Translations under genes and position numbers: made by a program | NCBI GenBank assembly: GCA_016234685.1 | Contig: JACRAT010000032.1 | Location: 1 to 64,000 of the forward strand | Length of the DNA: 64,000 nucleotides | Source of the DNA: Nitrosomonadales bacterium | GTDB taxonomy: Bacteria; Pseudomonadota; Gammaproteobacteria; Burkholderiales; Gallionellaceae | Direction: 5' to 3' | Shown here: positions 10,543 to 20,936 of the stretch, piece after piece | How positions within the stretch are numbered: the first letter of the stretch is position 1 | How the letters are laid out: every line of letters starts with the position of its first letter | Notes under the pieces: generated by a model | The model's database searches: none | What the model was told of the DNA's origin: nothing | What the model saw: the letters and a program-made list of their open reading frames with translations, nothing else

Positions 10543-13500
10543 ATGAAACCGATAGTCGAGTTGAAGCTTTCAGACATCATGCACACGCAGGTACTGGGGA
10601 TCGCCCCCACCCGGCGAATAGAAGAAGCGGCGCTGCTCATGGCCGAAGCGCATGTCTCTTGCTTGGTGGTGCAGGTCGATCAACTGCCGGTCGGCATTCT
10701 GACCGAGCGGGATGTGGTGCGGATGCTGCATCAGCATATCCGCCCCGAGGCCGAAGTGATCGAGGTGATGAGCGCGCCGGTACTGACCGCCTCGCCCGAT
10801 CTCGACTTCCGCTCTGGCTTCGCCCTGCTCTCCAAACACAATGTCCGCCATCTGGTGATCGCCGACGAGGACGGACTGCTGATCGGCATCGTCAGCGAGA
10901 CCGATTTCCGCACCCATCTGGGCATGGATGTATTTCTCAAGATTCAGCATGTCGGCTTTGCCATGGATCGCAAGGCCGCCAGCCTAGCGCCCGACACGCC
11001 GGTTTCCGTGATGTTGGAAAGAATGTCCAGCGAACGCTGGGATTACGCCGTGGTCACCCGGCACGAGGTTCCCGTCGGCATCGTCACCGAGCGCGACATC
11101 CCCAAGCTACTCGCCAAACACATCGACATTGAAAGCACGCAGGTCAAAGATGTGATGAGCGCGCCAGTGCTGACCATTCCGCTCACCGCTTCTGTCGCCG
11201 ACGCTGTGGAGTGCATGGCCCAACACCGTATCCGCCACATCATCGTGGTGGACGAGCAAGAACATTTCATGGGGGCGATCAGCCAGCATGGGCTGCTGGA
11301 GCGGCTGGGTATCCAGATCACCTCTAGCGGCTGGCAGGATCAACAACTCATCGTGCGCGAAAAAGCGGCGCTGGAGTCGCGCCTGCAAATGGTGCTCGAC
11401 GCCACCGGCATCGGCACTTGGGAATACAACCACCACACCAATCACAACGTCTGGAGCAGCGGCGTGAACGCCATGCTGGGATACGCCCCCAACGACGAAG
11501 CAGCCACGCTGGAAGAATGGATGGAGCGTATCTATCCTGAAGACCAGCCCAAAGTGCTGGCCAACATGCAGCTCGCCCTGAGCGCAGACAATCCGCTGTT
11601 CCGCACCGAATATCGCTATCTGCGTGCCGATGGGCGCTGGTTGTGGGTGTATGCGCTGGGACGGGTGATCCAACGCGATAGCCGGGGTGAGCCGCTACTG
11701 ACCTCTGGCATCATGGTCGACATCTCCGCGCGCAAACAGGACGAATTGCTGCTGCAAGCCCAGCATGATTTCGCTCAGGTCGCCGCCGTCAGCCCTTCGC
11801 GCGCAACCTTGCTGGACGCCATACTCGACAGTATGCTCAGCCTGCCCGATCTGGATGCCGGACTGATCTATGCGCGGCAAACCGATGGCAGCTACTCGAT
11901 CAAAAAAGAAGCGGGATTTTCACCCCAGTTCAGCGCAGGCCACCAGAATCTATCCGCCCAATCAGCGGAAGTCATTTCGCTCAACGCCTGCCCCTCGCTG
12001 CATTCATGCCTGAATCCCTGCAAGGATGGCCCGACTTGCAGCCAGCCGCTGGATCAGCGCCTGCTGTCCGAGGGAATGCAGGCACTGATCCGCCTGCCGG
12101 TACGGATCGGCGGCGAAGTCGCCGTTTTCCTGTATCTCGCCAGCCGACACATGGCAAAGGTGCGCGCCAACACCCTGATCGCGGTCGAAACGCTGGCGGG
12201 CTTGTTCTCTCAGGCTCTGGAAAAGTTCGAGCGCGACCAAGCGCTGCGTGAACGCGAAGAGATCTACAGTGCCATCATCAATCAAGCTGCCGACGCCATC
12301 GTGCTGATCGACACCGAGACCCTGCGTTTTGTCGAGTTCAACGATGCCGCCTGTTTGCATCTGGGCTACTCGCGCGAGGAATTCGGTCTGCTCAGCCTCG
12401 CCGATATTCAGTCCGGTGCGTCGAGCAAGCAAAACTTTCGGGAGCACGTACAGAGCATCATCATGGCGGGCGGCTCACGCTTTGAGTGCAAACATCGCCG
12501 CAAGGATGGCTCACTGCGCGACACCCGCATCAGCACTCGCGTCATCCACATCCGCAATCGCGATTACTTCGCCGCCATCTGGTCGGACATCACCGAGCAG
12601 AAGCGTGCGGAAGAGAAGCTCAAGCTCGCCGCCAGCGTGTTTCAGGAGGCCGGCGAAGGCATCGTCATCACCGACGCGGATGCCAACATCATCGACGTCA
12701 ATCGTACTTTCACCGAATTGACTGGCTACGCGCGCGACGACGTGATCGGCGCAGGCCCGAACATGCTCAAATCCGGTCAGCAGGACGAGAGTTTTTACCA
12801 GCGCCTGTGGGCCAGCCTGCTGAGCAAAGGCTATTGGCGCGGCGAGATGGTGGATCGCCGCAAGGATGGCAGCTTGTTCGTCGAACGCACCAGCATCATC
12901 GCCATCAAGGATGACGCCGGGACGATTAGGCATTACATCGGCATCTTCTCCGACGTGACCGAGGAAAAACAGCAGCAAGAACGCATCGAGCGACTGGCTT
13001 ATTACGACTCGCTGACCCATCTGCCCAACCGTATCCTGCTGGCGGATCGCATGGCGCAAGCGCTGTCGCGGGCAGACCGGCTGGGGCGCTCGGTCGCTGT
13101 CTGCTATCTCGACCTCGATGGCTTCAAGCCGGTGAACGACCAGTTCGGCCACAAGGCGGGCGACAAGGTGCTGGTCGAGATCGCCCACCGCCTCTCCGAC
13201 ACCATACGCGCCGATGACACCGTCGCGCGTCTGGGCGGCGACGAATTCGTGTTGCTGCTCACCGATATGCAGGAGACCAGCGAAAGCGATCAGGTGCTGG
13301 CGCGAGTACTGGAGCGCGTCGCCCAGCCCTGCGACATCAACGAAGAGACCGAAGTGACGGTCTCCGCCAGCATCGGCGTGGCGATCTATCCCGGCGGCGA
13401 AAACGACCCGGACATTCTGATGCGCCACGCCGATCAGGCCATGTATCAGGCCAAGCAGCTAGGGCGCAACCGGGTACACCGTTTCGACCCCGAGCATGAC

Positions 13501-14313
13501 CGACAACTGCGCGAACACCGCGAGTTCAAACAACAAGTACGGGCCGCGCTGAGCCGCGAAGAATTCATACTGCACTGGCAACCGAAGGTAGACACGCAGC
13601 AGGGCCGGGTCATCGGCGCGGAGGCCCTCGTCCGCTGGCGCAACCCGGAGACCGGCGCACTGGCGATGCCGGATGAGTTCTTGCCGTTTCTGGAGCATGA
13701 CGACCTGATCGTGCAACTCGGCGATTACGTGCTGGATCACGCATTGAGCGCGCTTTCGCGCTGGCGCGTACAGGGGCTGGATCTATCCATCAGCGTCAAC
13801 GTCGCTGCCCGTCAGCTGCTCAACACCGATTTCAGACGCAAGCTGGCTCTGGCGCTGGAGAAACACATCACGCCTCCACATCGGGTGGAACTGGAGATAT
13901 TGGAAACTGTTGCGTTGGAAGATCTGGAGCGCGTCAGCCAGCTCATCATCGAGTGCGAGAAGCTGGGGGTGAGTTTTGCGCTGGATGATTTTGGCACGGG
14001 CTATTCGTCAATGACCTACTTCCGCCGTCTGCCGGTGACTACGGTCAAGATCGACCAGTCTTTCGTGCGCGACATGCTGATCGACCACGAGGACCGCGCC
14101 ATTGTCGCCGGAATCTTGGGCATGACTACGGCATTCGGCAAGATCGCCGTGGCCGAAGGGGCCGAATCGCTCGAACATCTCGCCGCCTTGCGCGAAATGG
14201 GCTGCTGCGTCGTGCAAGGCTACGCCCTGACTCAGCCCATGCCGGAGCAGGAGTTCTTGCAATGGTTGGCGAACTTCCGGCCAGAAGAACTCCGAACTCC
14301 TGTCTCGGTCTAG
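10543..14313 (+). CDS. CBS-PAS-GAF-GGDEF-EAL c-di-GMP signalling protein
   Basis: 1256 residues with no membrane segment, so probably cytoplasmic. Order: four CBS motifs (about 5-255), PAS (280-395), a GAF-like domain (410-555), PAS (565-690), PAS (692-810), GGDEF (815-975) and EAL (985-1240). The cyclase motif is intact (ARLGGDEF near 900), with an RADD inhibitory site five residues upstream. The EAL side keeps [17 protein letters not shown] and DDFGTGYSS, so both synthesis and hydrolysis of c-di-GMP look possible. CBS pairs usually bind adenine nucleotides. The GAF region has a four-Cys cluster ([18 protein letters not shown]). It stands alone after gatB, and its stop overlaps the trpE stop. 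Confidence 0.93.
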   Translation: MKPIVELKLSDIMHTQVLGIAPTRRIEEAALLMAEAHVSCLVVQVDQLPVGILTERDVVRMLHQHIRPEAEVIEVMSAPVLTASPDLDFRSGFALLSKHNVRHLVIADEDGLLIGIVSETDFRTHLGMDVFLKIQHVGFAMDRKAASLAPDTPVSVMLERMSSERWDYAVVTRHEVPVGIVTERDIPKLLAKHIDIESTQVKDVMSAPVLTIPLTASVADAVECMAQHRIRHIIVVDEQEHFMGAISQHGLLERLGIQITSSGWQDQQLIVREKAALESRLQMVLDATGIGTWEYNHHTNHNVWSSGVNAMLGYAPNDEAATLEEWMERIYPEDQPKVLANMQLALSADNPLFRTEYRYLRADGRWLWVYALGRVIQRDSRGEPLLTSGIMVDISARKQDELLLQAQHDFAQVAAVSPSRATLLDAILDSMLSLPDLDAGLIYARQTDGSYSIKKEAGFSPQFSAGHQNLSAQSAEVISLNACPSLHSCLNPCKDGPTCSQPLDQRLLSEGMQALIRLPVRIGGEVAVFLYLASRHMAKVRANTLIAVETLAGLFSQALEKFERDQALREREEIYSAIINQAADAIVLIDTETLRFVEFNDAACLHLGYSREEFGLLSLADIQSGASSKQNFREHVQSIIMAGGSRFECKHRRKDGSLRDTRISTRVIHIRNRDYFAAIWSDITEQKRAEEKLKLAASVFQEAGEGIVITDADANIIDVNRTFTELTGYARDDVIGAGPNMLKSGQQDESFYQRLWASLLSKGYWRGEMVDRRKDGSLFVERTSIIAIKDDAGTIRHYIGIFSDVTEEKQQQERIERLAYYDSLTHLPNRILLADRMAQALSRADRLGRSVAVCYLDLDGFKPVNDQFGHKAGDKVLVEIAHRLSDTIRADDTVARLGGDEFVLLLTDMQETSESDQVLARVLERVAQPCDINEETEVTVSASIGVAIYPGGENDPDILMRHADQAMYQAKQLGRNRVHRFDPEHDRQLREHREFKQQVRAALSREEFILHWQPKVDTQQGRVIGAEALVRWRNPETGALAMPDEFLPFLEHDDLIVQLGDYVLDHALSALSRWRVQGLDLSISVNVAARQLLNTDFRRKLALALEKHITPPHRVELEILETVALEDLERVSQLIIECEKLGVSFALDDFGTGYSSMTYFRRLPVTTVKIDQSFVRDMLIDHEDRAIVAGILGMTTAFGKIAVAEGAESLEHLAALREMGCCVVQGYALTQPMPEQEFLQWLANFRPEELRTPVSV

Positions 14314-15797
14314 CGATGCACCTTCGCATCCAAGCCGTCTAGCACCATCTCAGCCGCACGCAGTACGGCGCGAGCCTTGTTCTGTGTTTCCATCCATTCG
14401 CTCTCAGGCACGGAATCGGCGACGATGCCTGCGCCCGCCTGCACGTACAGCGTCTCATTCTTCACCACTGCGGTGCGCAACGCGATGGCCACGTCCATGT
14501 CGCCGTTAAAGCCGAGATAGCCGACCGCACCTGCGTAGATGCCACGCTTGGACGGCTCTAGTTCGTCGATGATCTCCATCGCCCGCACCTTGGCTGCGCC
14601 GGATACCGTACCGGCCGGGAAGGTGGCGCGCAGCACATCCATCGCCGAGAGGCCGGGTTTGAGTTCAGCTTCAACATTGGAGACGATGTGCATCACGTGC
14701 GAGTAGCGCTCGATCACCATCTTGTCGGTGAGCTTGACCGTGCCGTTCTTGGCGACGCGCCCGATGTCGTTGCGGCCAAGGTCGATCAGCATCAGATGTT
14801 CGGCCAACTCTTTCGGGTCAGCCAGCAACTCGATCGCCAGCTCGGCATCCTGCTGCTGCGTCTTGCCGCGCGGACGTGTCCCGGCGATAGGGCGTACTGT
14901 GACGGTGTCACCTTCCAAGCGCGCAAGAATCTCGGGCGAGGAGCCGACCACGTGGTGGTCGCCCATGTCGTAATAGAACATGTAGGGCGAAGGATTGATG
15001 CTGCGCAGCGCGCGATACAGCGAGAGCGGTTGCGCCGGAAAGGGCTGCACCATGCGTTGCGCCAGCACCACCTGCATGATGTCGCCATCGAAAATGTACT
15101 GTTTGGCTTTCTCCACCGCCGCCTTGAACGCCGCTTCGCCGAACTCGGACACCGCCTCGTAGCGACGCATCTGCGGTGCATGGGGGATATCCACCGGCTG
15201 GCGCAGGCTGCGCAACAGACTGTCCAGCCGGTGCCGCGCCTGAACGTAAGCATCGGCGCGCTCGGGGTTGGCGTAAACGATGAAGGTCAGCTTGCCGGAC
15301 AGATTGTCCACCACCGCCAGTTGCTCGGTGAGCATCAGCAGAATGTCGGGCGTACCGATCACATCCGACTTTTGCGTCCTAGCCAGGCGAGGCTCGATGT
15401 AGCGCACGGTGTCGTAGCCGAAATAGCCCGCCAGACCGCCGGTGAAACGCGGCAAGCCGGGCAGCGGCGCGACCTTAAAACGCGATTGGTATTCCTGAAT
15501 GAAATCCAGTGGGCTTTCCACTTCATGACTGACCTCATGCGCACCATGCGTCAGCGTGACGGTCTTGCCGCGCACGCTGATGCGCATCTCAGCGGGCAGG
15601 CCGATGAAGGAGTAGCGCCCGAAGCGTTCGCCTCCCTGCACCGATTCCAGCAGATAGGAAAAGGGCCGGTTGGCCAGTTTGAGGTAGAGCGACAGCGGGG
15701 TGTCGAGATCGGCGAAAGTCTCGGCGACCAGCGGGATACGGTTGTAGCCCTCACGGGCTAACGCTTGGAATTCCTGTTCGGTGATGGGTGACTGCAT
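14310..15797 (-). CDS. trpE: Anthranilate synthase component I
   Basis: 495 residues, normal length. It makes anthranilate from chorismate using ammonia supplied by TrpG. Chorismate-binding motifs include [60 protein letters not shown] and the Gly-rich [15 protein letters not shown]. The N-terminal LLES feedback-site motif ([21 protein letters not shown]) suggests tryptophan inhibition. A Shine-Dalgarno GAGAGG precedes the ATG. trpG, trpD and trpC do not follow; the next gene downstream is convergent and shares the palindrome CTAG as its stop. Confidence 0.97.
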   Translation of the reverse strand: MQSPITEQEFQALAREGYNRIPLVAETFADLDTPLSLYLKLANRPFSYLLESVQGGERFGRYSFIGLPAEMRISVRGKTVTLTHGAHEVSHEVESPLDFIQEYQSRFKVAPLPGLPRFTGGLAGYFGYDTVRYIEPRLARTQKSDVIGTPDILLMLTEQLAVVDNLSGKLTFIVYANPERADAYVQARHRLDSLLRSLRQPVDIPHAPQMRRYEAVSEFGEAAFKAAVEKAKQYIFDGDIMQVVLAQRMVQPFPAQPLSLYRALRSINPSPYMFYYDMGDHHVVGSSPEILARLEGDTVTVRPIAGTRPRGKTQQQDAELAIELLADPKELAEHLMLIDLGRNDIGRVAKNGTVKLTDKMVIERYSHVMHIVSNVEAELKPGLSAMDVLRATFPAGTVSGAAKVRAMEIIDELEPSKRGIYAGAVGYLGFNGDMDVAIALRTAVVKNETLYVQAGAGIVADSVPESEWMETQNKARAVLRAAEMVLDGLDAKVHR

Positions 15798-15897
15798 AAT
15801 GACCTCTCAAATGATGGACGACGTGGGGCGATGCAAGCAAGGGTGCAGGATCACCATCGCCAGTTCGTCGTCTTTGTCAGATAGAGGGAGACCATGC

Positions 15898-16596
15898 TCA
15901 GGCGTGTCTGATTAGCGGTAGCACGCCCAGCAGATCAGGGATGACTGCATCCACGTCGAGCGTCTCGACCGGTTCGCCGTGGTTGTAGCCGTAAGGCACG
16001 CAGATGATGGGACAGCCAGCGGCACGGGCAGCCTGAGCATCGCTGAGCGAATCGCCGACCAACAGCAACTGCCCGATCGGGATGCCGAAGAACTGTGCTG
16101 CATGCAACAGCGGCAGCGGGTGCGGCTTCTTCTCCGGCAGGGTGTCACCCGCCAGCACGATGTCGAAATAGTCCGCCAGTCCTATGCCCTTGAGCAACGG
16201 CAAGGTGTAGCGCTCGACCTTATTGGTGATGCAGCCGAGACGAAAACCGGCGGCCTTCATCGCATCCAGCCCGGCGACCACATTGGGGAACGGTTTGCTC
16301 TCCAGCAGCAGCTCGGTGTAATGCTTTTCAAAGACCGGCAGCGCCTGATCGAACAACGCGGCATCCGGTTCGGCGTGCATATCGCCAGTCAGCGCACGCT
16401 TCACCAGCCAGTGGATGCCGTTGCCGATGTAGCTCATCAACAAGTCTTGCGACGCCGGTACACGCCCCATGTCGCGCAACATGCGGTTGGCGGATTCGGC
16501 CAGTTCGGGAGCGGTGTGCAGCAGCGTGCCGTCAAGGTCGATGACGATGGCGGCGATACTAAGAGGATTTGTCTGAAGACTTGCCTTTGGAGTCAT
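15898..16596 (-). CDS. gph: Phosphoglycolate phosphatase (HAD family)
   Basis: About 232 residues. HAD motif I is VIDLDGTLLHT; the later TNK (CITNKVERY) and GDSLSDAQAARAAG motifs complete the active site, and a helical cap lies between. It dephosphorylates 2-phosphoglycolate. The ORF is open far upstream into the neighbouring lipoprotein gene in another frame, so the long 318-residue version is an artefact. I chose the ATG at 16596 to fit family length; the ATG at 16608 is an alternative. Neither has a good Shine-Dalgarno, so coupling to the overlapping upstream gene is likely. The rpe-gph-trpE order is typical of betaproteobacteria. Confidence 0.93.
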   Translation of the reverse strand: MTPKASLQTNPLSIAAIVIDLDGTLLHTAPELAESANRMLRDMGRVPASQDLLMSYIGNGIHWLVKRALTGDMHAEPDAALFDQALPVFEKHYTELLLESKPFPNVVAGLDAMKAAGFRLGCITNKVERYTLPLLKGIGLADYFDIVLAGDTLPEKKPHPLPLLHAAQFFGIPIGQLLLVGDSLSDAQAARAAGCPIICVPYGYNHGEPVETLDVDAVIPDLLGVLPLIRHA

Positions 16597-17143
16597 TGGA
16601 ATGGTCATTCTTGTTTGAGCCGGCTTTGCCGGAAGCATTGTCCGAGCCACCCGATTTCTCGGATTTCTCGGATTTACCCGATTTCTCGGACTTGCCTGAT
16701 TTGTCGGATTTATCCGACTTATCGGATGATTTCTCATGCTTGTCTGATTTTTCGTCAGACTTGGCGTTCTTGTCGCCGGACTTTTCCGACTTCGCATCAG
16801 CCGACTTCTCGTCCGACTTGCCCGAATCAGCCTCTGGTGCAGAGACCGCCGCAACCGCCGAAGCGACTAGCGGGATGTTGCTCATGTTCGGGTCTATCGT
16901 GCCGCCCTTGATGTCGGCGTCCGCCTTGCGCCAGCCATTCAGCACAGAAGACGGGCTTTGCGTATCGTTCTCTTTCATGCACCCCTCGGGCGCTTTTTGA
17001 GAGACGCGACAGGCGTAGCCGATGGCCTCGGCATCCATCTGTTGGGGCGTCAGCGTCTCGCCGCCCGTCAGCTCTTTCAGCTTGTCACACCCCGGCAGAG
17101 CCAAGGTGGCCAGCAGCAACAGCGTCAGGCGGCGGGCGTCCAT
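16559..17143 (-). CDS. Unknown lipoprotein with Ser/Lys/Asp repeat tail
   Basis: 194 residues, not recognised. The N-terminus MDARRLTLLLLATLALPGCDK is a lipoprotein signal peptide with lipobox LPGC. Residues about 20-95 are a small domain containing two Cys (YACRVSQKAPEGC) and NGWRKADADIKGG. From about residue 110 the chain is almost only Ser, Lys, Asp, Glu and Gly in three-residue steps (SDKSDKSDKSGKSEKSG), expected to be disordered. It starts 5 bp after rpe and overlaps gph by 38 bp, so it sits inside a metabolic operon with no obvious link. The tail could bind peptidoglycan or polyanions; that is only a guess. Confidence 0.82.
   Translation of the reverse strand: MDARRLTLLLLATLALPGCDKLKELTGGETLTPQQMDAEAIGYACRVSQKAPEGCMKENDTQSPSSVLNGWRKADADIKGGTIDPNMSNIPLVASAVAAVSAPEADSGKSDEKSADAKSEKSGDKNAKSDEKSDKHEKSSDKSDKSDKSGKSEKSGKSEKSEKSGGSDNASGKAGSNKNDHSNDSKGKSSDKSS
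16640..16760. repeat. 9-bp-period coding repeat (Ser-Asp/Glu/Gly-Lys)
   Basis: On the plus strand the pattern TTTCTCGGA / TTTATCCGA / TTGTCGGAT recurs with a 9-bp step, encoding Ser-x-Lys units on the minus strand. Copy number is likely to vary by replication slippage, which would leave the reading frame intact. Confidence 0.75.
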
Positions 17144-17148
17144 GATGA

Positions 17149-17835
17149 TTACTTGCCGACCTTGGACAACTCGGCACGCAACTCGCCGATGATGGTGTCG
17201 TAGTGGTTCTTGTCGTTGGCGTTGTACTTGCCGAACACCGCCGAGCCAGCCACGAAGGTATCCACGCCTGCTTCCGCCACTTCGCGGATATTGGCCGGGC
17301 CGACGCCACCGTCGATCTCCAGACGGCAGTTGTAGCCACCGGCGTCGATCATCGCGCGTACCTTGCGTGCCTTGTCCAGCACGTGAGGGATGAATTTCTG
17401 CCCACCGAAACCGGGGTTCACCGACATCAGCAGCACCATGTCCAGCTTGGGCAAAGTGTATTCCAGCACGTCCAGCGGAGTGGACGGATTGAACACCAGA
17501 CCGGCCTTGCAGCCCAATTCTTTGATGAGGCCGATGGTGCGATCGACGTGCTCGGAAGCTTCCGGGTGGAAGGTGATGTAAGTCGCGCCCGCCTTGGCGA
17601 AGTCGGGGATGATGCGATCTACGGGCTTGACCATCAGATGCACGTCGATAGCGGCGGTCACGCCGTGCTTGCGCAGCGCTTCGCACACCAAGGGACCTAT
17701 GGTCAGGTTGGGCACGTAATGGTTGTCCATCACGTCGAAGTGGACGATGTCGGCGCCGGAGGCCAAGACGTTATCGACTTCTTCACCCAGCTTGGCGAAG
17801 TTGGCGGAAAGGATGCTAGGTGCGATTTGATACAT
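17149..17835 (-). CDS. rpe: Ribulose-phosphate 3-epimerase
   Basis: 228 residues from the ATG at 17835, where GAGGAAA lies about 7 nt upstream; the longer ORF start has no family similarity. It interconverts ribulose-5-phosphate and xylulose-5-phosphate in the pentose phosphate or Calvin cycle. TIM-barrel and metal/active-site motifs seen: [63 protein letters not shown] and VAGSAVFG. It heads the minus-strand group rpe, lipoprotein, gph, trpE. The 246-bp spacer to apaG shows no further gene. Confidence 0.97.
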   Translation of the reverse strand: MYQIAPSILSANFAKLGEEVDNVLASGADIVHFDVMDNHYVPNLTIGPLVCEALRKHGVTAAIDVHLMVKPVDRIIPDFAKAGATYITFHPEASEHVDRTIGLIKELGCKAGLVFNPSTPLDVLEYTLPKLDMVLLMSVNPGFGGQKFIPHVLDKARKVRAMIDAGGYNCRLEIDGGVGPANIREVAEAGVDTFVAGSAVFGKYNANDKNHYDTIIGELRAELSKVGK

Positions 17836-18081
17836 GAGTGATTTCCTCGAAAATTCGTTCAGCGACCATTTTACCCGAATCGTTCCGCTTTGACCCCTGT
17901 CCTTGACAAATTCTGGCCACTGGTTCACTGCGCAATTCCTCGCGCTCCGCACCGAGCTCGACCTCGTTCCTGCTGCACGCAAGCGGTTGCCGTCGTATTA
18001 CCTCTGCGGCAGAGATCGAATCACGCGCCTCATCCGGCGTATTCGCTTGTCACCCGCTGCAAATTCGGGTGAAATGCGGCC

Positions 18082-18468
18082 ATGAACACAGACGAGAAGC
18101 TTCCCTCCATCGCCGTTTCGACGCAGGTGAGATATATGGCCGAGCAGTCGGATGAATCCTGCGACCGCTACATATTCTCCTACACCATCACCATCAGCAA
18201 TCTGAGTGAAGAGACGATCCAGCTCCTCAGCCGCCACTGGATCATCACCGACGCCAATCATCAGATACAAGAGGTGCGCGGTAAAGGCGTAGTGGGTGAG
18301 CAGCCCGTCCTCAAAAGCCGACAAAGTTTCGAATACACCAGCGGTACGGTGCTGCCCACGCCCGTCGGGACGATGCACGGCAGCTATACCATGCAGGCCG
18401 ATGACGGGACACGGTTCGAAATCGCCATCCCGCAATTCGTCCTCAGCGTACCACGCGTATTGCACTAG
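18082..18468 (+). CDS. apaG: ApaG domain protein
   Basis: 128 residues covering one whole ApaG/FN3-like domain. Family pieces are YIFSYTITISNLSEETIQLLSRHWIITDANH, VRGKGVVGEQPVLKSRQSFEYTSGTVLPTPVGTMHGSY and the C-terminal FEIAIPQFVLSVP. Its biochemical role is unsettled; the family was linked to Co2+ resistance and Mg2+ efflux in Salmonella. It is divergent from rpe and 6 bp upstream of the methyltransferase gene, with mltA next, so the three are probably co-transcribed. Confidence 0.95.
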   Translation: MNTDEKLPSIAVSTQVRYMAEQSDESCDRYIFSYTITISNLSEETIQLLSRHWIITDANHQIQEVRGKGVVGEQPVLKSRQSFEYTSGTVLPTPVGTMHGSYTMQADDGTRFEIAIPQFVLSVPRVLH

Positions 18469-18474
18469 CCTCGA

Positions 18475-19068
18475 ATGTCACTGAAAACCAGCTACCGTTT
18501 CATCGCCCCGTTCTATGACTACGCGATCCGGCGCGCCACACTGGCGGCACGCCGACGCAGCCTGCTGCGCTTGCCGTCCATCCCGGCGCGCGTACTCATC
18601 AGCGGCGCAGGAACTGGCTTGGACTTTCCCCTGCTGCCATTGCGACACGACTATGTCGCGCTGGACATCACCGCTGCCATGCTGGCGAAAGCGCAGCCGC
18701 GCTGCATCGGACTGAACATGGCTCTGACGCAAGGCGACAGCATGGCCTTGCCTTTTGCCGACCATAGCTTTGACTGCGTGGTGCTGCACCTCATCGTCGC
18801 CGTCGTGCCGCAACCGGCGCGCTGCCTAGCCGAAGCGGCACGGGTGCTGAAACCGGGGGGGCAACTGTTGGTGTTCGACAAATTCCTGCGCCCCGGACAG
18901 CTCGCCCCGCTGCGTCGTCTGGTCAGCCCCCTGCTCGGACAGTTGGCGACGCGCACCGACGTGATATTCGAAAACGCCTTACAGGGATCACCCTCACTGC
19001 ACATGATGTCGGACGAACCGGCACTGGCGGGCGGCTGGTTCCGCTTGATCGAGTTAAGAAAGGAATAG
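18475..19068 (+). CDS. Class I SAM-dependent methyltransferase
   Basis: 197 residues. SAM-binding motif I is VLISGAGTGLDFPLL, followed by the acidic end of strand 2 (YVALDITAAML), GDSMALPFADHSFDCVVLHLIVAVV and LKPGGQLLVFDKF. This is the Methyltransf_11/UbiE-like layout found in small-molecule or lipid methyltransferases, and the substrate cannot be told from sequence. It lies between apaG and mltA with 6-bp and 1-bp gaps, so it is operonic. Confidence 0.88.
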   Translation: MSLKTSYRFIAPFYDYAIRRATLAARRRSLLRLPSIPARVLISGAGTGLDFPLLPLRHDYVALDITAAMLAKAQPRCIGLNMALTQGDSMALPFADHSFDCVVLHLIVAVVPQPARCLAEAARVLKPGGQLLVFDKFLRPGQLAPLRRLVSPLLGQLATRTDVIFENALQGSPSLHMMSDEPALAGGWFRLIELRKE

Positions 19069-19069
19069 G

Positions 19070-20236
19070 ATGTACAAGAATCTCCCCTGGCTGACCGCAC
19101 TAGCTATGCTCATGCTCTCCGCCTGTCAGGCCCCCTTGCCGCCTGCGGTGATCCCGCCGCCAGCTCAAAAAGAAATCAAACCGACGCCGACTTACAACCT
19201 CAGCACGTGGGAGGCGTTGCCCAACTGGCAGACCGTGGAGCTGGCCTCGTCTTGGGCGGCGTTTCAGCAAGGTTGCCACGCGCTGAAGAGCAAGCCCAAC
19301 TGGCAACCTTCTTGCGCCCGCGCCGAGCAACTCAGCCAAACTGATAACGCGACGCTGCACGCCTTCTTCGAAGAATATTTTTCGCCTTACCAGCTCATCA
19401 ACCCGGACGGCACGGAGCAAGGGCTCATCACCGGCTATTACGAACCCAAGCTGCACGGCAGCCGCACCAAGACCGCGCGCTTCCGTTATCCGCTCTATGC
19501 CACACCGGAAGATCTGCTGGAGATAGACCTCAGCGAGGTCTATCCGCAACTGAAAGGGATGCGTTTACGCGGGCGACTGCAAGGCAAGCGCATCGTGCCT
19601 TACTTCAACCGCAACGACATCGACGCAGGCAAAGCCCCGCTCAAGGGCCGCGAACTGTTCTGGGTGGATAACGCCGTGGAGCTGTTCTTCCTGCAAATCC
19701 AAGGCTCGGGACGAATCGAGCTGCCGGACGGTGCGATGATGAAGATAGGCTACGCCGACCAGAACGGCTACCCCTATATCTCCATCGGCAAAAAACTCAT
19801 CGAGATGGGTGAACTGAAACCGGAAGAAGCCTCAATGCAAGGCATCAAACAATGGGGCGAACGCAACCCGGACAAACTCCCGGCGCTGTTGGGGCAGAAT
19901 CCAAGCTATGTGTTCTTCCGCGAATTGCCGGACACCCTTTCCGCCCCGCTGGGCGCGCTGGGCGTGCCGCTCACCGAGGAATACAGCATCGCCATCGACC
20001 CGCGCAGCATCCCGCTCGGCTCACCAGTGTTCCTCGCCACCACCTTCCCCAACAGCGACGCTCCACTCAACCGGCTGATGCTGGCGCAAGATACCGGCGG
20101 CGCGATCAAGGGGGCAGTCCGGGCCGATTTTTTCTGGGGATTCGGCGAACAAGCAGGCAATCAGGCCGGACGCATGAAGCAACGCGGCCGGATGTGGGTG
20201 CTGTTCCCCAAGGGCGTGACGCCCAGTGTGAATTAA
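19070..20236 (+). CDS. mltA: Membrane-bound lytic murein transglycosylase A
   Basis: 388 residues. The signal peptide ends in the lipobox LSAC, so the protein should be anchored in the outer membrane. The MltA domain begins at LITGYYEPKLHGSRT, and the C-terminal 3D domain has the catalytic Asp region LMLAQDTGGAIKGAVRADFFWGFG. It cleaves glycan strands to 1,6-anhydro products. It is the last gene of the apaG operon, with a clear terminator 16 bp after the stop. Confidence 0.96.
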   Translation: MYKNLPWLTALAMLMLSACQAPLPPAVIPPPAQKEIKPTPTYNLSTWEALPNWQTVELASSWAAFQQGCHALKSKPNWQPSCARAEQLSQTDNATLHAFFEEYFSPYQLINPDGTEQGLITGYYEPKLHGSRTKTARFRYPLYATPEDLLEIDLSEVYPQLKGMRLRGRLQGKRIVPYFNRNDIDAGKAPLKGRELFWVDNAVELFFLQIQGSGRIELPDGAMMKIGYADQNGYPYISIGKKLIEMGELKPEEASMQGIKQWGERNPDKLPALLGQNPSYVFFRELPDTLSAPLGALGVPLTEEYSIAIDPRSIPLGSPVFLATTFPNSDAPLNRLMLAQDTGGAIKGAVRADFFWGFGEQAGNQAGRMKQRGRMWVLFPKGVTPSVN

Positions 20237-20251
20237 GCGCTGCGCAAAAAC

Positions 20252-20278
20252 AAAAGGCCGGGTTCTCCCGGCCTTTTT
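20252..20278. terminator. Bidirectional terminator between mltA and the barrel gene
   Basis: AAAAGGCCGGG-TTCT-CCCGGCCTTTT is a perfect 11-bp stem with a T-run on the plus strand and an A-run that gives Ts on the minus strand. It sits between two convergent genes and could end both transcripts. Confidence 0.9.
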
Positions 20279-20293
20279 AGTGAGACAGTCCGA

Positions 20294-20842
20294 TCAGAAC
20301 TGGTACACAGCACCTACGCTCAACACACTGGCGTTGACGTTGGTCTTCACGCCGGCAGCGTTGGCAGTCGCCGCGCCGTAGCTATCCCAACCTGCACGCA
20401 GACCCAATTGCGGCGTCACGTTGTACTGCGCGCCGATGCCATAAGTCAGGCCGGTACGGCTCACGCCCGTTACGCCCAAACCCGCAGCAGTCGTAGTCTT
20501 GACGCTCGCCACGCCCAGCTTGCCGTACAAACTGAAACTGTCGTTCAGCGGCAAGAAACCGACGCCGGTCAGGCTCAGTGCATCACCCTTGGACTTGTTG
20601 CCAGCGGCATCCTTGACGCTACCGACGCCAGTGAACTGGCCTTCGACCGCGAAGCTCTTGTTCAACTGGTAGCCCAGTAGACCACCGTAGATGAAGTCGG
20701 AATTCTTGCTCAGTGTCACACCAGCGGGCGCGACGCCGGGCTTGCCGCTGCCCAGAGTCAGACCAGCATAGAAACCTTCATCGGCCGCGAAGACCGGAAC
20801 GGTCAAAGTGGAGAGCAATGCGATAGCAGCGATTTTCTTCAT
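20294..20842 (-). CDS. Small outer-membrane beta-barrel protein
   Basis: 182 residues from the ATG at 20842, which has AAGGA at a 9-nt spacing; an ATG at 20851 touches the same site too closely. A Sec signal peptide (MKKIAAIALLSTLTVPVFA) precedes alternating hydrophobic strands (FYAGLTLGSG, FIYGGLLGYQLNKSFAVEGQFTG, FSLYGKLGVASV, LTYGIGAQYNVTPQLGLRAGWDSYG) and the chain ends in Phe (VGAVYQF), as outer-membrane barrels do. It is an OmpA/OmpX-type eight-stranded barrel without a peptidoglycan-binding domain. Ligand or role is unknown. Confidence 0.88.
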   Translation of the reverse strand: MKKIAAIALLSTLTVPVFAADEGFYAGLTLGSGKPGVAPAGVTLSKNSDFIYGGLLGYQLNKSFAVEGQFTGVGSVKDAAGNKSKGDALSLTGVGFLPLNDSFSLYGKLGVASVKTTTAAGLGVTGVSRTGLTYGIGAQYNVTPQLGLRAGWDSYGAATANAAGVKTNVNASVLSVGAVYQF

Positions 20843-20936
20843 AGTATTCATTCCTTGGATAAAGATTAAACGAGTACAGCGGCGATAAGATGACCGCCAT
20901 TCATTTAAGTTCCCTGAGACGTGAAAAGTCCAAGCC

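Noticed and set aside
16640-16760. Possible CRISPR or tandem regulatory array
   Set aside because: The repeats are 9-bp coding steps for Ser-x-Lys with no spacers.
16559-17686. 375-residue ORF as a single long protein
   Set aside because: Its first half is an out-of-frame reading of rpe; only the lipoprotein from the ATG at 17143 is real.
17903-17931. Plus-strand promoter starting TTGACA upstream of apaG
   Set aside because: The -35 is perfect but no acceptable -10 lies 15-19 bp downstream.
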